A DNA stretch of 64,000 bases from Ignavibacteriales bacterium (GTDB taxonomy: Bacteria > Bacteroidota > Ignavibacteria > Ignavibacteriales > Ignavibacteriaceae), in assembly GCA_015709675.1 (NCBI GenBank), contig CP054182.1:2769448-2833447 (forward strand), read 5' to 3'. Positions 45,914 to 55,375 of this stretch are shown one piece after another (positions within the stretch are counted from its first letter, which is position 1; every line of letters starts with the position of its first letter). The notes beneath the pieces were generated by a model that ran no database searches, was not told the origin of the DNA, and worked only from the letters and a program-made list of their open reading frames with translations. The translations under genes and the position numbers were made by a program.

Positions 45914-47314
45914 TCAGAATACAAGTCCCCCAATTTTGCACTCCTCACATTTTCCCTTCCTGCAGTATTCATTCGAAAGTTCAACTGCGCCCTGATAATA
46001 TACAGCGGTACCGGTCTTCTCTCCGTGAAGTAATTCATTCAGTATCCTAGCAATACTCCCGGGGTATTTGGGAATTTTCATTTCGAGATAAATATTCCTG
46101 CAAATCTCCGTCATTCTGGTATTGTCTGTTGATGAATAATACGCATAAAGTCCCGGCAACAAAACATTGATAAGAATTTCCTGAATTCTTGATTCACCCG
46201 GCAACGTATGGATCCTGCCCGGTGTTTTCTTAGTAAATGACGAATGCTGAGACCAGAAATTTCCTGCATCTGTTCGAATTATTTCAGCCAGCCTGTTCTG
46301 ATAATCCTTTATATCTGTTTGAGTATCTTCATAATGGAATAATGCAGTAAAACCATCCTGCCATAAAACAGCAACAATTTTCACCGCCGTATAAATTCTT
46401 AAATAAACCGAAGCATTTGGTCTCAGACTGCGGGTCTTCCACTGATAACGGGAAATCCTTGATGCATTAAGATAAAGTTTCACTTCTTCCCAGCGCTCTT
46501 TCAGATTCCGTAAGTAACTTATTGCCTCACTTTCCTCAACCTCAGAAAGTTCAGGCAATAACCCTGTCAGTTCCCAAACATAAGCCTCAAGATACTCTGG
46601 AAAATTGGGATTTTTTGAATAGTCAGTAAAAAAGTGAGGATTAATCAGAGAAAACAGATCTTCCATAAGACCGCTGTTGGCTGAATAACCCATCGCCCTG
46701 AATATCATCGAGGAAATAGTATATTTCCAGATATATTCTGCATCTGAAGTGAGAGAATATAACAGGTTTACATTCTGGGCAGAATTATAATACAGATCAC
46801 TAAATCTTCTGCATTTTTTTTGAAACCGCTGAATAGCAAGTTCATACAGAACTTTTTTAGAAATTTCAGTCGTAATACGATGTAAATTCCCTGAGCAAAC
46901 CAGGGTTGTGTCACGAGGAAGATTTCCTTCTGAAATTAATCCAGAAAGAGCGGTCTGCATACTTTCTGAAAGGATTATATCAATTGGTAAAGAAAGAATT
47001 TGCTTTTCATTACTCAGGGAAACAGTATCAGAGCCGGATTGACTGCCATGAATATGTAAAACGCATGGCAAAAAAGATTGATCTGAACAGTGTCCATGTG
47101 AAATCCACCCGGACTGTTCCGCATCAATTTCAATTGAACCGTTAAGGAGAGTTCCATTTATTTTTACTGAGACGTCTGAATAATCAGGTCCTCCATGATT
47201 CCCGGTGTACTTCCCCCTATGGATAATTTCTATTCTGTTATTTTTATAGTTAATTATCTTTTTAAGGGAGGAAAATTCCCAAAGTGCCCAGAGGATGTTT
47301 TCCGGTAAATGCAT
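45914..47314 (-). CDS. DUF2851 family protein
   Basis: 466 aa, recognised as DUF2851 from the N-terminal pattern NRIEIIHRGKYTGNHGGPDY followed by SIEIDAEQSGWISHGHC, and from the C-terminal cysteine cluster CRKGKCEECKIG. No signal peptide. The function of the family is unknown; the Cys cluster at the very end may bind metal. Last gene of the long pyrG-mre operon, 3 bp after the 116-aa gene. Confidence 0.8.
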   Translation of the reverse strand: MHLPENILWALWEFSSLKKIINYKNNRIEIIHRGKYTGNHGGPDYSDVSVKINGTLLNGSIEIDAEQSGWISHGHCSDQSFLPCVLHIHGSQSGSDTVSLSNEKQILSLPIDIILSESMQTALSGLISEGNLPRDTTLVCSGNLHRITTEISKKVLYELAIQRFQKKCRRFSDLYYNSAQNVNLLYSLTSDAEYIWKYTISSMIFRAMGYSANSGLMEDLFSLINPHFFTDYSKNPNFPEYLEAYVWELTGLLPELSEVEESEAISYLRNLKERWEEVKLYLNASRISRYQWKTRSLRPNASVYLRIYTAVKIVAVLWQDGFTALFHYEDTQTDIKDYQNRLAEIIRTDAGNFWSQHSSFTKKTPGRIHTLPGESRIQEILINVLLPGLYAYYSSTDNTRMTEICRNIYLEMKIPKYPGSIARILNELLHGEKTGTAVYYQGAVELSNEYCRKGKCEECKIGGLVF

Positions 47315-47317
47315 AAT

Positions 47318-47668
47318 TCATTTCAGGTATATCACCTGCTCCTTTGAACGAATTACTCTGTTATAATATAGTATAGAAATCTTTCTTACTTTTGTTGATA
47401 AAGGCACAATAAATTTATATCTGCCTTCAGAAATATTGAAATACAAATCATATTTTACATCATTAACCAGGCAAATCAGATTAATCTCATGCAATTCCGG
47501 GGGGACAACAACCATAATAGAAATTTCATTTTCACCTTTTTCTATATCACAGGCAAGAGCGGATAACATAGTATTGACCGGCAATTCAGTATACTCAGTT
47601 TCAATCGGAAATACAGGCTGAAACTCAGCGGCAGAGAGATTAGAGAGATCAGGATTCTTTTGCATCAT
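47318..47668 (-). CDS. small unknown protein in the mre/pyrF operon
   Basis: 116 aa, mostly beta-strand-like alternation (NEISIMVVVPPELHEINLI, KYDLYFNISEGRYKFIVPL) with no signal peptide, membrane helix or metal motif. It could be a single beta-sandwich domain. It sits 11 bp after pyrF and 3 bp before the DUF2851 gene, so it is probably co-translated with the latter. I do not recognise the family. Confidence 0.7.
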   Translation of the reverse strand: MMQKNPDLSNLSAAEFQPVFPIETEYTELPVNTMLSALACDIEKGENEISIMVVVPPELHEINLICLVNDVKYDLYFNISEGRYKFIVPLSTKVRKISILYYNRVIRSKEQVIYLK

Positions 47669-47679
47669 TTCTCCGATTA

Positions 47680-48480
47680 TTATAAGTATTGCCGTATTAA
47701 ATCGTCAGTTTTCTTTATTTCACTCCTGACTGCCTCGTGAAATCTCACAGAAGTATCACAATAGAGGAGTGAACGGCTGAAATTTATTAAATAGCGGAAT
47801 GAATTATTCGCAGCAAAAACAGGTATAATATCCTCCAGCCGGGCACCCTGTGCACCAACGCCGGGGAGCAATAGGTCAAAATTCATGAAAGCAGAAATCT
47901 TTTCTTCAAGCATCTTTTTCTGGGTAGCTCCAAACACAAGCCCAGTGTTATTTTTAACATTCAGATTTCTGCACAATTCCACGGTCTCTTCAAATACAGT
48001 GGTCCCCTGCTCCGTTTTTTTTAATTGTAAATCTTTTGATCCCGGATTTGATGTCAGGGCCAGTACGTATGTAAGTTTTTCTTCATACTTAAGAAACGGT
48101 TCGATTGAATCCTGCCCCATGTAAGGTGCAACGGTACAACTGTCAAACCGGTAAACTTCATACATTGACTTAGCATACATATCGGAGGAATTACCAATGT
48201 CTCCCCGTTTTCCATCTCCAATTACGAAAACCTCATTTTGAAGATATTCAATCGTCCGGAGCATCGATTCAATTCCCCTGATTCCCAGGCTTTCATAGAA
48301 TGCCAGATTGATTTTATAAGCAGCTGCGTAATCTCTGGTAGAATCAATAATAATTCTGTTAAAATCGAACAGCGGATCATCAGCACGCAATATATGGGAA
48401 GGTATCTTGGTCAGGTCGGTATCAAGACCGACACATATATGCATTCCTTTTTTATTGGCATCCCGGAGCTGCTGTATCAT
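47680..48480 (-). CDS. pyrF: orotidine 5'-phosphate decarboxylase
   Basis: 266 aa from the ATG at 48480, one base after the rodA stop; a longer start at 48528 would overlap rodA by 47 bp and add residues unlike the family. The last enzyme of UMP synthesis, of the longer type 2 subfamily. The catalytic DxKxxD is Asp89-x-Lys91-x-x-Asp94 (GDGKRGDIG), and VGLDTD (17-22) and NLAFYESLG are typical. Confidence 0.92.
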   Translation of the reverse strand: MIQQLRDANKKGMHICVGLDTDLTKIPSHILRADDPLFDFNRIIIDSTRDYAAAYKINLAFYESLGIRGIESMLRTIEYLQNEVFVIGDGKRGDIGNSSDMYAKSMYEVYRFDSCTVAPYMGQDSIEPFLKYEEKLTYVLALTSNPGSKDLQLKKTEQGTTVFEETVELCRNLNVKNNTGLVFGATQKKMLEEKISAFMNFDLLLPGVGAQGARLEDIIPVFAANNSFRYLINFSRSLLYCDTSVRFHEAVRSEIKKTDDLIRQYL

Positions 48481-48481
48481 A

Positions 48482-49744
48482 TCAGGAATAATTCTTTCTT
48501 GTACGATAAATGTTAAAAATAATTCCAAGCATCGTCATATTAATAAGTAATGAAGAACCGCCATAACTGATAAAAGGAAGCGGAATGCCAATAACTGGAA
48601 TAATACCTATTGCCATACCAACATTTATCACAAAATGAGTGAAGAATATTGAAAGAACACCCACAGCAATCAGACTGTGGAACTGATATTTACTCATATT
48701 AGCGATGCGGAGAATCCTGGTGAATAAAATCATATAGAGAATCAAAATTGCCAGACTTCCTGCAAATCCAAATTCTTCACCAATAACGCAAAAGATAAAA
48801 TCAGTCCACTGTTCCGGAATAAACTGAAGCTGCGTCTGATTGCCGGACAAAAATCCTTTGCCAAATAGTCCCCCTGAACCAATTGCAATTTTTGCCTGAA
48901 TTGAATTGTAGCCGGACCCAAGAGGATCTGAGGCCGGATCAAGAAAGGATGCTATTCTCTTTTGCTGATGAGGACTAAGAAATTCATATACAATATCAAC
49001 AAAAAATCCGACTGCAATATTGACCGCGAATATTGATCCGGAAAAAAATAAATCTCTTTTAAAATATATAAGACCGGCAATTACAACAAGGAGAGCCAGA
49101 AAGAAATAGAAACCGCCAAACAGCGCTGCCCCCATAACGAGAACTGGACTCAGAACCAGAAATAATCCAAAAAGACTTATTCCCTTCCAAAAAACCATTG
49201 TTATCATCATTCCTGCGAATACCAGTGAACTTCCAAGATCCGGCTCCATGAGAATAAGAAGAACAGGCACTCCTCCTATCGAAAGAGTAATAATAATATC
49301 CTTTAGTGAATCAATCTGTGTTTGATTTCGTGACAAATATCTGGCCAGAAAGATTACGGTGGCCATTTTCGCGAATTCTGCAGGCTGAAATGAAAAAGTT
49401 CCGAAATAGAGCCAGGCTTTTGCACCGCCTACTTTTCTTCCGAAAAGCAGTACCGCAACCAGAAGCACAAGCGAAAATATGTAAAGCGGCAGACTGGCCT
49501 TACTTATTATTTGCGTCGGAAGATTATATATAACCGCAAAAACACTTAATGAAAGTACAACTGCGATTGTTTGCTTAAGGAAATTTCCTTTTTCAATTAC
49601 GGTATTCTGAGTACTGCTGTATATGGCAAGAAAACCCATAGCCAGCAGTATCAGTACCGATAAAAACATTACCAGATCAAACCGGTCGTTAACAGTATAA
49701 TATACCTGAGGAGAATCAGTTCTTCGCGAGAAGGGATTTTTCAT
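48482..49744 (-). CDS. rodA: rod shape-determining peptidoglycan polymerase RodA
   Basis: 420-aa SEDS-family glycosyltransferase with about ten membrane helices. Landmarks: GAKAWLYFGTFSFQPAEFAK (periplasmic loop), LMEPDLGSSLVF, the DPLGSGYNSIQAKIAIGSGG region with GKGFLSGNQTQLQFIPE, and PLPFISYGGSSLL at the end. It polymerises glycan strands for lateral wall growth with PBP2. The 5' end overlaps mrdA by 29 bp. Confidence 0.95.
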   Translation of the reverse strand: MKNPFSRRTDSPQVYYTVNDRFDLVMFLSVLILLAMGFLAIYSSTQNTVIEKGNFLKQTIAVVLSLSVFAVIYNLPTQIISKASLPLYIFSLVLLVAVLLFGRKVGGAKAWLYFGTFSFQPAEFAKMATVIFLARYLSRNQTQIDSLKDIIITLSIGGVPVLLILMEPDLGSSLVFAGMMITMVFWKGISLFGLFLVLSPVLVMGAALFGGFYFFLALLVVIAGLIYFKRDLFFSGSIFAVNIAVGFFVDIVYEFLSPHQQKRIASFLDPASDPLGSGYNSIQAKIAIGSGGLFGKGFLSGNQTQLQFIPEQWTDFIFCVIGEEFGFAGSLAILILYMILFTRILRIANMSKYQFHSLIAVGVLSIFFTHFVINVGMAIGIIPVIGIPLPFISYGGSSLLINMTMLGIIFNIYRTRKNYS

Positions 49745-51509
49745 CCTTATTCTTTTTCTCCTTGGTATCTCTTAATAAATAACTTTCAAACATTTTTTTT
49801 GCAATCGGTGCTGCATGAGTCCCGCCAAATCCGGAATTTTCAACAAGGACACAGATGGCAATTTTGGGATCTTCGAATGGGGCAAACCCGATAAACCATG
49901 CATGATCCTTGCCATGCGGATTTTGTGCAGTACCGGTTTTACCGGCTACATGTATTCCCGGAATTCTTACATGGGTTGCTGTTCCGGCTCCATTGACAAC
50001 CAGGAACATTCCCTTTTTCACAATTTCAAACGAACTTTCTTTAAGACCAGTATTTACCTCATCCACGAGATTCGGGGAAAACTTTTTATTCTCATCAAGG
50101 TATCCCTTTACAATATGAGGTAAATATGATTTTCCGTTGTTTGCTATAAGGGCCGTATAGTACGCTAGCTGAAGAGGTGTCAGAGAGATTTCGCCCTGTC
50201 CGATTCCCAGACTGACCAAAACACCCTGCGGCCAGTTCTTTCCGAATGCTCTTTCATAATATTTTGTATTTGGAATAAGACCACCAGATTCCTCAAAAAT
50301 ATCTATTCCTGTTTTGGTTCCTGTCTTAAACCTTTTGGCGTATTCATGAAGATTATCCAGTCCGATTCTGAAAATCAGCTGGTAAAAGAATGAATTGCAT
50401 GATTTTTCAATCGCACGGGTAACATTAATGGCTCCATGCACACCGCCATGGCACTTAAAGAACCGGCCGAACGTAAAACCTCCTGCACAATACAATGTGG
50501 TATTCTCATCAATTACTCCCATGTCTAGTGCAATCGCAGCACAAAGAACTTTAAATGTTGAACCAGGAGGATGCAATGACATTGTTGCACGATTAAACTG
50601 GGGGATGCCAGGGTCAGCAGCGAGCTGACGCAGATAATCTCTGGACGTAACATAGGAGAATTCGTTCAGATCGTAATCAGGAGCTGAAGCCATCGCGAGA
50701 ATCTCTCCGGTCTTTGGTTCAACAGCAACCACAGCACCCGCCTTACCCTTCAGATTTTCTTCAGCAATTCTCTGTATCTCAGCATCAATACCTAAAACAA
50801 GGTCCATGCCTTTAGTTGATGGGATATCCTGGTACCCCTCTTTAAATTTCGAAATTTCCCTTCCACGGCTGTCAACAATAATAAAGGTTTTACCTTTAAC
50901 TCCTCTGATAATTGATTCATACTTACGTTCAATTCCATTGTAACCGATCAGATCTCCTGCCGAATAATAAGGATCTATTTTGATCTGATTCTTGTTAACC
51001 TCTTTTGAATACCCGAAAATATGAGAACCATGCACCCCCGCCGGATATCCTCTCTGTAGTTCAATTATATAATCAACACCATGGAACAACTCTGAATTCT
51101 CTTCAATCCATGCGATTGATTCAAAACTCACACCACGCTTCACTTTAATGGGTGAAAATTTACTATAATCCCTGTTTTTTTTCAGAATCGTTCTTATAGA
51201 ACCTGCATCCATTCCGGCAATTTTCTCAAGAACTCTGTTATTTGCAGTGTCGTAATAAGCCGGAGTAATTCTAATGGTGTAAGCAGGAGTATTTTCTACC
51301 AAAAGTTCCCGGTTGCGATCATAAAAAACCCCTCTCAGCGGAGTTAGGTCAATCGCTTTAACAGAATTCTCTGTTGACTCCTTATCAAACTTCTTGTGTT
51401 CTACTATCTGCAGCTGAAATAGCCTGACAGAATATACAAGCACAATAAATACTATAATCGAAATCAGAATTCCGCTGCGGTTTATGTTAGAAATTCTCTC
51501 GGTTGTCAT
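49716..51509 (-). CDS. mrdA: penicillin-binding protein 2 (transpeptidase)
   Basis: 597 aa. One membrane anchor (about 12-32), a pedestal domain, and a transpeptidase domain with SxxK Ser317-Lys320 (STFK), SxN Ser370-Asn372 (SCN) and KTG 524-526 (KTGTAQ). It crosslinks peptidoglycan in the elongasome with RodA. Overlaps mreD by 4 bp and rodA by 29 bp. Confidence 0.96.
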   Translation of the reverse strand: MTTERISNINRSGILISIIVFIVLVYSVRLFQLQIVEHKKFDKESTENSVKAIDLTPLRGVFYDRNRELLVENTPAYTIRITPAYYDTANNRVLEKIAGMDAGSIRTILKKNRDYSKFSPIKVKRGVSFESIAWIEENSELFHGVDYIIELQRGYPAGVHGSHIFGYSKEVNKNQIKIDPYYSAGDLIGYNGIERKYESIIRGVKGKTFIIVDSRGREISKFKEGYQDIPSTKGMDLVLGIDAEIQRIAEENLKGKAGAVVAVEPKTGEILAMASAPDYDLNEFSYVTSRDYLRQLAADPGIPQFNRATMSLHPPGSTFKVLCAAIALDMGVIDENTTLYCAGGFTFGRFFKCHGGVHGAINVTRAIEKSCNSFFYQLIFRIGLDNLHEYAKRFKTGTKTGIDIFEESGGLIPNTKYYERAFGKNWPQGVLVSLGIGQGEISLTPLQLAYYTALIANNGKSYLPHIVKGYLDENKKFSPNLVDEVNTGLKESSFEIVKKGMFLVVNGAGTATHVRIPGIHVAGKTGTAQNPHGKDHAWFIGFAPFEDPKIAICVLVENSGFGGTHAAPIAKKMFESYLLRDTKEKKNKDEKSLLAKN

Positions 51510-51997
51510 ATAGTAAGATACCTCTTTGGAAAGAAAGCGGCAATTACAGAGGCAAGAACCGCAGTATAGACAGCAGGAAGAAAGGTCATTCTAACCGCAA
51601 GGTCTGCAGGTGTAAAACTGACATCATAAGCAGTGAGCAGACTGTATGTAAGATTATTTATAAAAGCGAACAATATAGTCAGGTAAATAAAACGGCCAGA
51701 TTTGACGAAACTCTCGACCCGGATTTCTGAATAAAAATACCCGAGAATAAAGGCCGAAAGCGAGAGCGAGAACATAGCCCCGCCTAAAAGCTGGAAAGAT
51801 ACCAGTGCAAATACTAAACCTGCATACCCCCCGAAAAACATTCCCTGAATCTGGCCGGATTTCAGCACGACATAGAGAACATAAATTGCGATTAGATCGG
51901 GAGCAATCCCAGCTATTTCGAACAGAGGTAATACGTATATCTGAATCACGATAACGGGAAGAATTAAAAGGAAATGTAAATAATACTCTTTATTCAT
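51506..51997 (-). CDS. mreD: rod shape-determining protein MreD
   Basis: 163-aa integral membrane protein with about five or six helices (VIVIQIYVLPLFEIAGIAPD, then GQIQGMFFGGYAGLVFALVS). Sequence conservation in MreD is low; the call rests on topology and its position between mreC and mrdA. Confidence 0.88.
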   Translation of the reverse strand: MNKEYYLHFLLILPVIVIQIYVLPLFEIAGIAPDLIAIYVLYVVLKSGQIQGMFFGGYAGLVFALVSFQLLGGAMFSLSLSAFILGYFYSEIRVESFVKSGRFIYLTILFAFINNLTYSLLTAYDVSFTPADLAVRMTFLPAVYTAVLASVIAAFFPKRYLTI

Positions 51998-52826
51998 TTC
52001 CGGTTAAATCAGCTTCTGGGTCATAAAATGGGTTATTCTTCGATTTCATCTGCAGCACAAACACATATTCAACCACATCAAGATGAGCAGATGGTGTGAT
52101 CTCTATATCACTGAGCAAACCTTGTTCGGGATTAATAATTTTCGAAACAGTTCCTACTGTCAGAGGTACAGGGATAAGACTGCTTATAGGTGAGGTAACA
52201 ATTCTGTCCCCAATCGTGAGTTCAGCAGTCTTGGGAAGATTGGTTACCTTAAGACTGCTTCCGTTCCATCTGAGAATTCCGTTATATCTGCTTCCCTGTT
52301 CTTTAACAACTACCTTAAAATTCACATCTTTCAGTGTACGGATAACGGAGAAATTTGCATCCACTGAATGAATAATACCTATAAACCCGCCGAATGCAAT
52401 GACAGGCATACCCCGTTCTATTCCGTCATTTCTTCCCGAATTTATAACCAGAGTTCCCTGCGTTGAAGAAAAAACGCGGTATACAACCTCACTGAATTTT
52501 AATTTAAGGGTAGTTGTATCCTTTATGCCCAGAAGTCTTTTCAGTTCTTCATTTTCCAGCGCTGCCTTGCGCAGTTTATTTACTTCAACCAGCAATTCCG
52601 CATTTTTATGTTTCAAAGTCATGTTCTCGCTGCGAAGAGAAGTAGTATTCATCACATTCTTCAGAAATTCAGTTGAAACTGAAAACAGTCCGAAAGTAAA
52701 TGTGCGGAAATTCATGAGCTGAGGCGAATCACTCAGAGCTATAAGGAAAAGACTCGCGGTAAGCAGCAATGAGAGAAATATATACTGCCGGAAATTTCTG
52801 AAAAATTTAGCCGGGAAAAATTTCAT
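51990..52826 (-). CDS. mreC: rod shape-determining protein MreC
   Basis: 278 aa. A membrane helix (about 13-31), a coiled coil (about 60-100, LRSENMTLKHKNAELLVEVN) and two beta-barrel domains (FSEVVYRVFSSTQGTLVIN, RGMPVIAFGGFIGIIHSV, GDRIVTSPISSLIPVPLTVG). It links MreB to the periplasmic synthases. One-base overlap with mreB and 8-bp overlap with mreD. Confidence 0.93.
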   Translation of the reverse strand: MKFFPAKFFRNFRQYIFLSLLLTASLFLIALSDSPQLMNFRTFTFGLFSVSTEFLKNVMNTTSLRSENMTLKHKNAELLVEVNKLRKAALENEELKRLLGIKDTTTLKLKFSEVVYRVFSSTQGTLVINSGRNDGIERGMPVIAFGGFIGIIHSVDANFSVIRTLKDVNFKVVVKEQGSRYNGILRWNGSSLKVTNLPKTAELTIGDRIVTSPISSLIPVPLTVGTVSKIINPEQGLLSDIEITPSAHLDVVEYVFVLQMKSKNNPFYDPEADLTGNE

Positions 52827-53851
52827 TAATAGCGTCTGCTGCGAATAAGAACGCGGGAATACTTATTAAGGTTTTCTATAACTTTACCAGCGCCCCTGAC
52901 AACCGCGGTCAGCGGATCTTCAGAGACATGAACGGGAAGATTGGTTTCAAGACGGATTCGTTCATCAAGTCCTTTAAGGAGAGCTCCTCCGCCCGAAAGC
53001 ATAATGCCCTGGTCAAGAATGTCAGCGGATAATTCAGGAGGGGTTCTTTCCAGTGAAAGTCTTACCGCATCCACTATCTGTGAAACACTTTCATTAAGCG
53101 CTTCACGTATTTCAACTGAAGAGATCTCAGTGGTTTTGGGAATACCATTAACGAGGTCTCTGCCTTTTACCTGAATAGTAAGTTCTTCCTTCAGAGGCAT
53201 TGCTGATCCCACCTGACATTTGATCGCCTCGGCAGTTTTCTCACCAATGAGCATATTATGATTTTTCTTAAAGTAATGAAGAATTGCATTATTCATCTCA
53301 TCCCCTGCAATCCGGATTGATTCTTCATTAACGATACCTGAAAGGGCAATAACCGCGATTTCGGTGGTTCCTCCTCCGATATCAATAATCATATTCCCTA
53401 CTGAAGCTTCAACGCTCAAACCGATACCAATTGCAGCAGCCATTGGTTCTGCAATAAGATGAACTTCCTTTGCGCCGGCATGCTCTGCACTGTCTCTTAC
53501 CGCCCGTTTTTCAACTTCGGTAACACCGCTGGGCACAGCAATTACAATCCTTCTGCTTGAGAACATTCCAACATCAACACGTTTTATAAACGCACGCAGC
53601 ATTCCCTCGGCAATTTCAAAATCAGCAATTACACCATCTCTCATAGGCCTGGTAACTTTTATCTCACGGTGCTCTCTTCCGAACATCTCTTTTGCCTGTT
53701 TACCAATTGCGAGAATTCTCTTCGTGTTTGCATCATAGGCAACAATTGATGGCTCATTAAGCACCACCCCTTTACCCTTTACATAGATTAGCGTATTGGC
53801 AGTACCAAGATCAATGGCAATATCTGCAGCAAAAAAATCTAAAAAACTCAT
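52826..53851 (-). CDS. mreB: rod shape-determining actin MreB
   Basis: 341-aa bacterial actin. Phosphate-1 loop IDLGTANTLIYVKGKG, phosphate-2 MIIDIGGGTTEIAVIALSG and adenosine loop IMLSGGGALLKGLDE are intact. It organises lateral wall synthesis, indicating a rod-shaped or elongated cell. It lies 8 bp after purH. Confidence 0.97.
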   Translation of the reverse strand: MSFLDFFAADIAIDLGTANTLIYVKGKGVVLNEPSIVAYDANTKRILAIGKQAKEMFGREHREIKVTRPMRDGVIADFEIAEGMLRAFIKRVDVGMFSSRRIVIAVPSGVTEVEKRAVRDSAEHAGAKEVHLIAEPMAAAIGIGLSVEASVGNMIIDIGGGTTEIAVIALSGIVNEESIRIAGDEMNNAILHYFKKNHNMLIGEKTAEAIKCQVGSAMPLKEELTIQVKGRDLVNGIPKTTEISSVEIREALNESVSQIVDAVRLSLERTPPELSADILDQGIMLSGGGALLKGLDERIRLETNLPVHVSEDPLTAVVRGAGKVIENLNKYSRVLIRSRRY

Positions 53852-53859
53852 TTTTCCTC

Positions 53860-55368
53860 TTAGTGTTTAAAGTGCCTATGGCCTGTAAAATACATTGAAA
53901 CCTGCAGTCTGTTTGCTGCAGCAATAACTTCCTCATCTCTGACTGAACCTCCCGGCTGAACAATTATGCCTGCACCCGCAGCAACGCATTCTTCAAGACC
54001 GTCCGCAAAAGGGAAGAATGCATCAGAGGCAACACAACTTCCGTTAAGATCATGTCCTCTGTCCTTAGCCTTCATCACTGCAAGTCTGACCGCATCAACC
54101 CGTGAAACCTGTCCTCCTCCAATTCCTAAGGTCATTTTATCCCTGGTAAACAAAATTGCATTTGAGCGGATATGTTTAACAATTTTCCAGCTGAACTCTA
54201 TTTCTTCCATCATATCCGGGGTGCTGGTTTTTTCAGTTACGCATTTAAATTCCGGTTTCAGACCTCGGTCGGCAGACTGATATATCAATCCGCCAGGTAT
54301 AGATCTGAACTCAATTTCTGAAGCGCTGAATAATGAAATTTTTGAAAGTATTCTTCTGTCCTTCTTCTTTTGAAGAATGATAAGCGCATCATCCGTATAT
54401 CCTTCCGCAATAATCACTTCAAGGAAGATTTCATTCAGTTTTTCAGCCAGTTTATTATCAACTATTCCGTTAAAACTAACAATGCCTCCGAATGCTGATA
54501 CCGGATCACAGGAAAGAGCTTTGGTATATGCTGTTAACAGGTCTTCTGCCTGAGCAACACCGGCAGGGTTAACATGCTTTATAATAGCGGCAACAGGCCG
54601 GTCAAACTCTTCAGTTATCCCGACAGCCGCGATAGTATCCATTATATTGTTATAACTAAGTTCTTTACCGTGATGAACTCTTATGCATGAATAAAAATCA
54701 CCATACATACCTGCTGACTGATGTGGATTTTCACCGTAACGAAGCGGGGTGCCGGAAGTGTAGTTTAATGAAAAAACGGAATGATCAAAAAACCGTTTGC
54801 TCAGGGTTCCTGATATAAGCGCATCATACTGTTGTGTATAAAGAAATGCATCAACAGCGAATGTTCTCCGTGATTCTTCTGTGAGAGAATCACCTGCAAT
54901 TAAGGAAAGAAATTTTTCGTACTGCGAAGGATTGGTAAGTACAGTGACAAACTTATGGTTCTTGGCGGCGGCTCTGATCAGAGATGGTCCGCCGATATCA
55001 ATATTTTCAATAAGTTTTTCAACAGTTGAATCGGGGTTTCTTGCCGCAGCCTCAAACGGATATAAATTCACACAGACTACATCAATTGATTCACCTCCGA
55101 TTTGAACCAATTGCTGCTGATGTTCCTGATTATCACGCTTGTAGAGGATTCCGCCGAATACTACCGGATTAAGAGTCTTTACTCTTCCCTCCATCACTTC
55201 AGGGAATCCGGTGAGCTGACTAATTTCAGTAACTTGGAAATGATGATCCTTAAGATATGCTGCTGTCCCTCCCGTCGCAATAATACTGTAACCGTGTTTA
55301 CGGAGGCCTTCAGCTAATTCAATCAGATTTGTTTTATCAGATACGCTTATGAGAGCAGTTTTTTTCAA
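53860..55368 (-). CDS. purH: bifunctional AICAR formyltransferase / IMP cyclohydrolase
   Basis: 502 aa, the last two steps of IMP synthesis. The IMP cyclohydrolase domain (about 1-190, ALISVSDKTNLIELAEGL; IDIGGPSLIRAAAKNH) is followed by the transformylase domain (LRYGENPHQSAGMYG, IKHVNPAGVAQ, GIGGGQVSRVDAVRLA, ASDAFFPFADG, QPGGSVRDEEV). It starts 7 bp after purN. Confidence 0.96.
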   Translation of the reverse strand: MKKTALISVSDKTNLIELAEGLRKHGYSIIATGGTAAYLKDHHFQVTEISQLTGFPEVMEGRVKTLNPVVFGGILYKRDNQEHQQQLVQIGGESIDVVCVNLYPFEAAARNPDSTVEKLIENIDIGGPSLIRAAAKNHKFVTVLTNPSQYEKFLSLIAGDSLTEESRRTFAVDAFLYTQQYDALISGTLSKRFFDHSVFSLNYTSGTPLRYGENPHQSAGMYGDFYSCIRVHHGKELSYNNIMDTIAAVGITEEFDRPVAAIIKHVNPAGVAQAEDLLTAYTKALSCDPVSAFGGIVSFNGIVDNKLAEKLNEIFLEVIIAEGYTDDALIILQKKKDRRILSKISLFSASEIEFRSIPGGLIYQSADRGLKPEFKCVTEKTSTPDMMEEIEFSWKIVKHIRSNAILFTRDKMTLGIGGGQVSRVDAVRLAVMKAKDRGHDLNGSCVASDAFFPFADGLEECVAAGAGIIVQPGGSVRDEEVIAAANRLQVSMYFTGHRHFKH

Positions 55369-55375
55369 ATTTTCA

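Noticed and set aside
48481-48528. Longer start for pyrF
   Set aside because: It overlaps rodA by 47 bp and adds a hydrophobic stretch not seen in the family.
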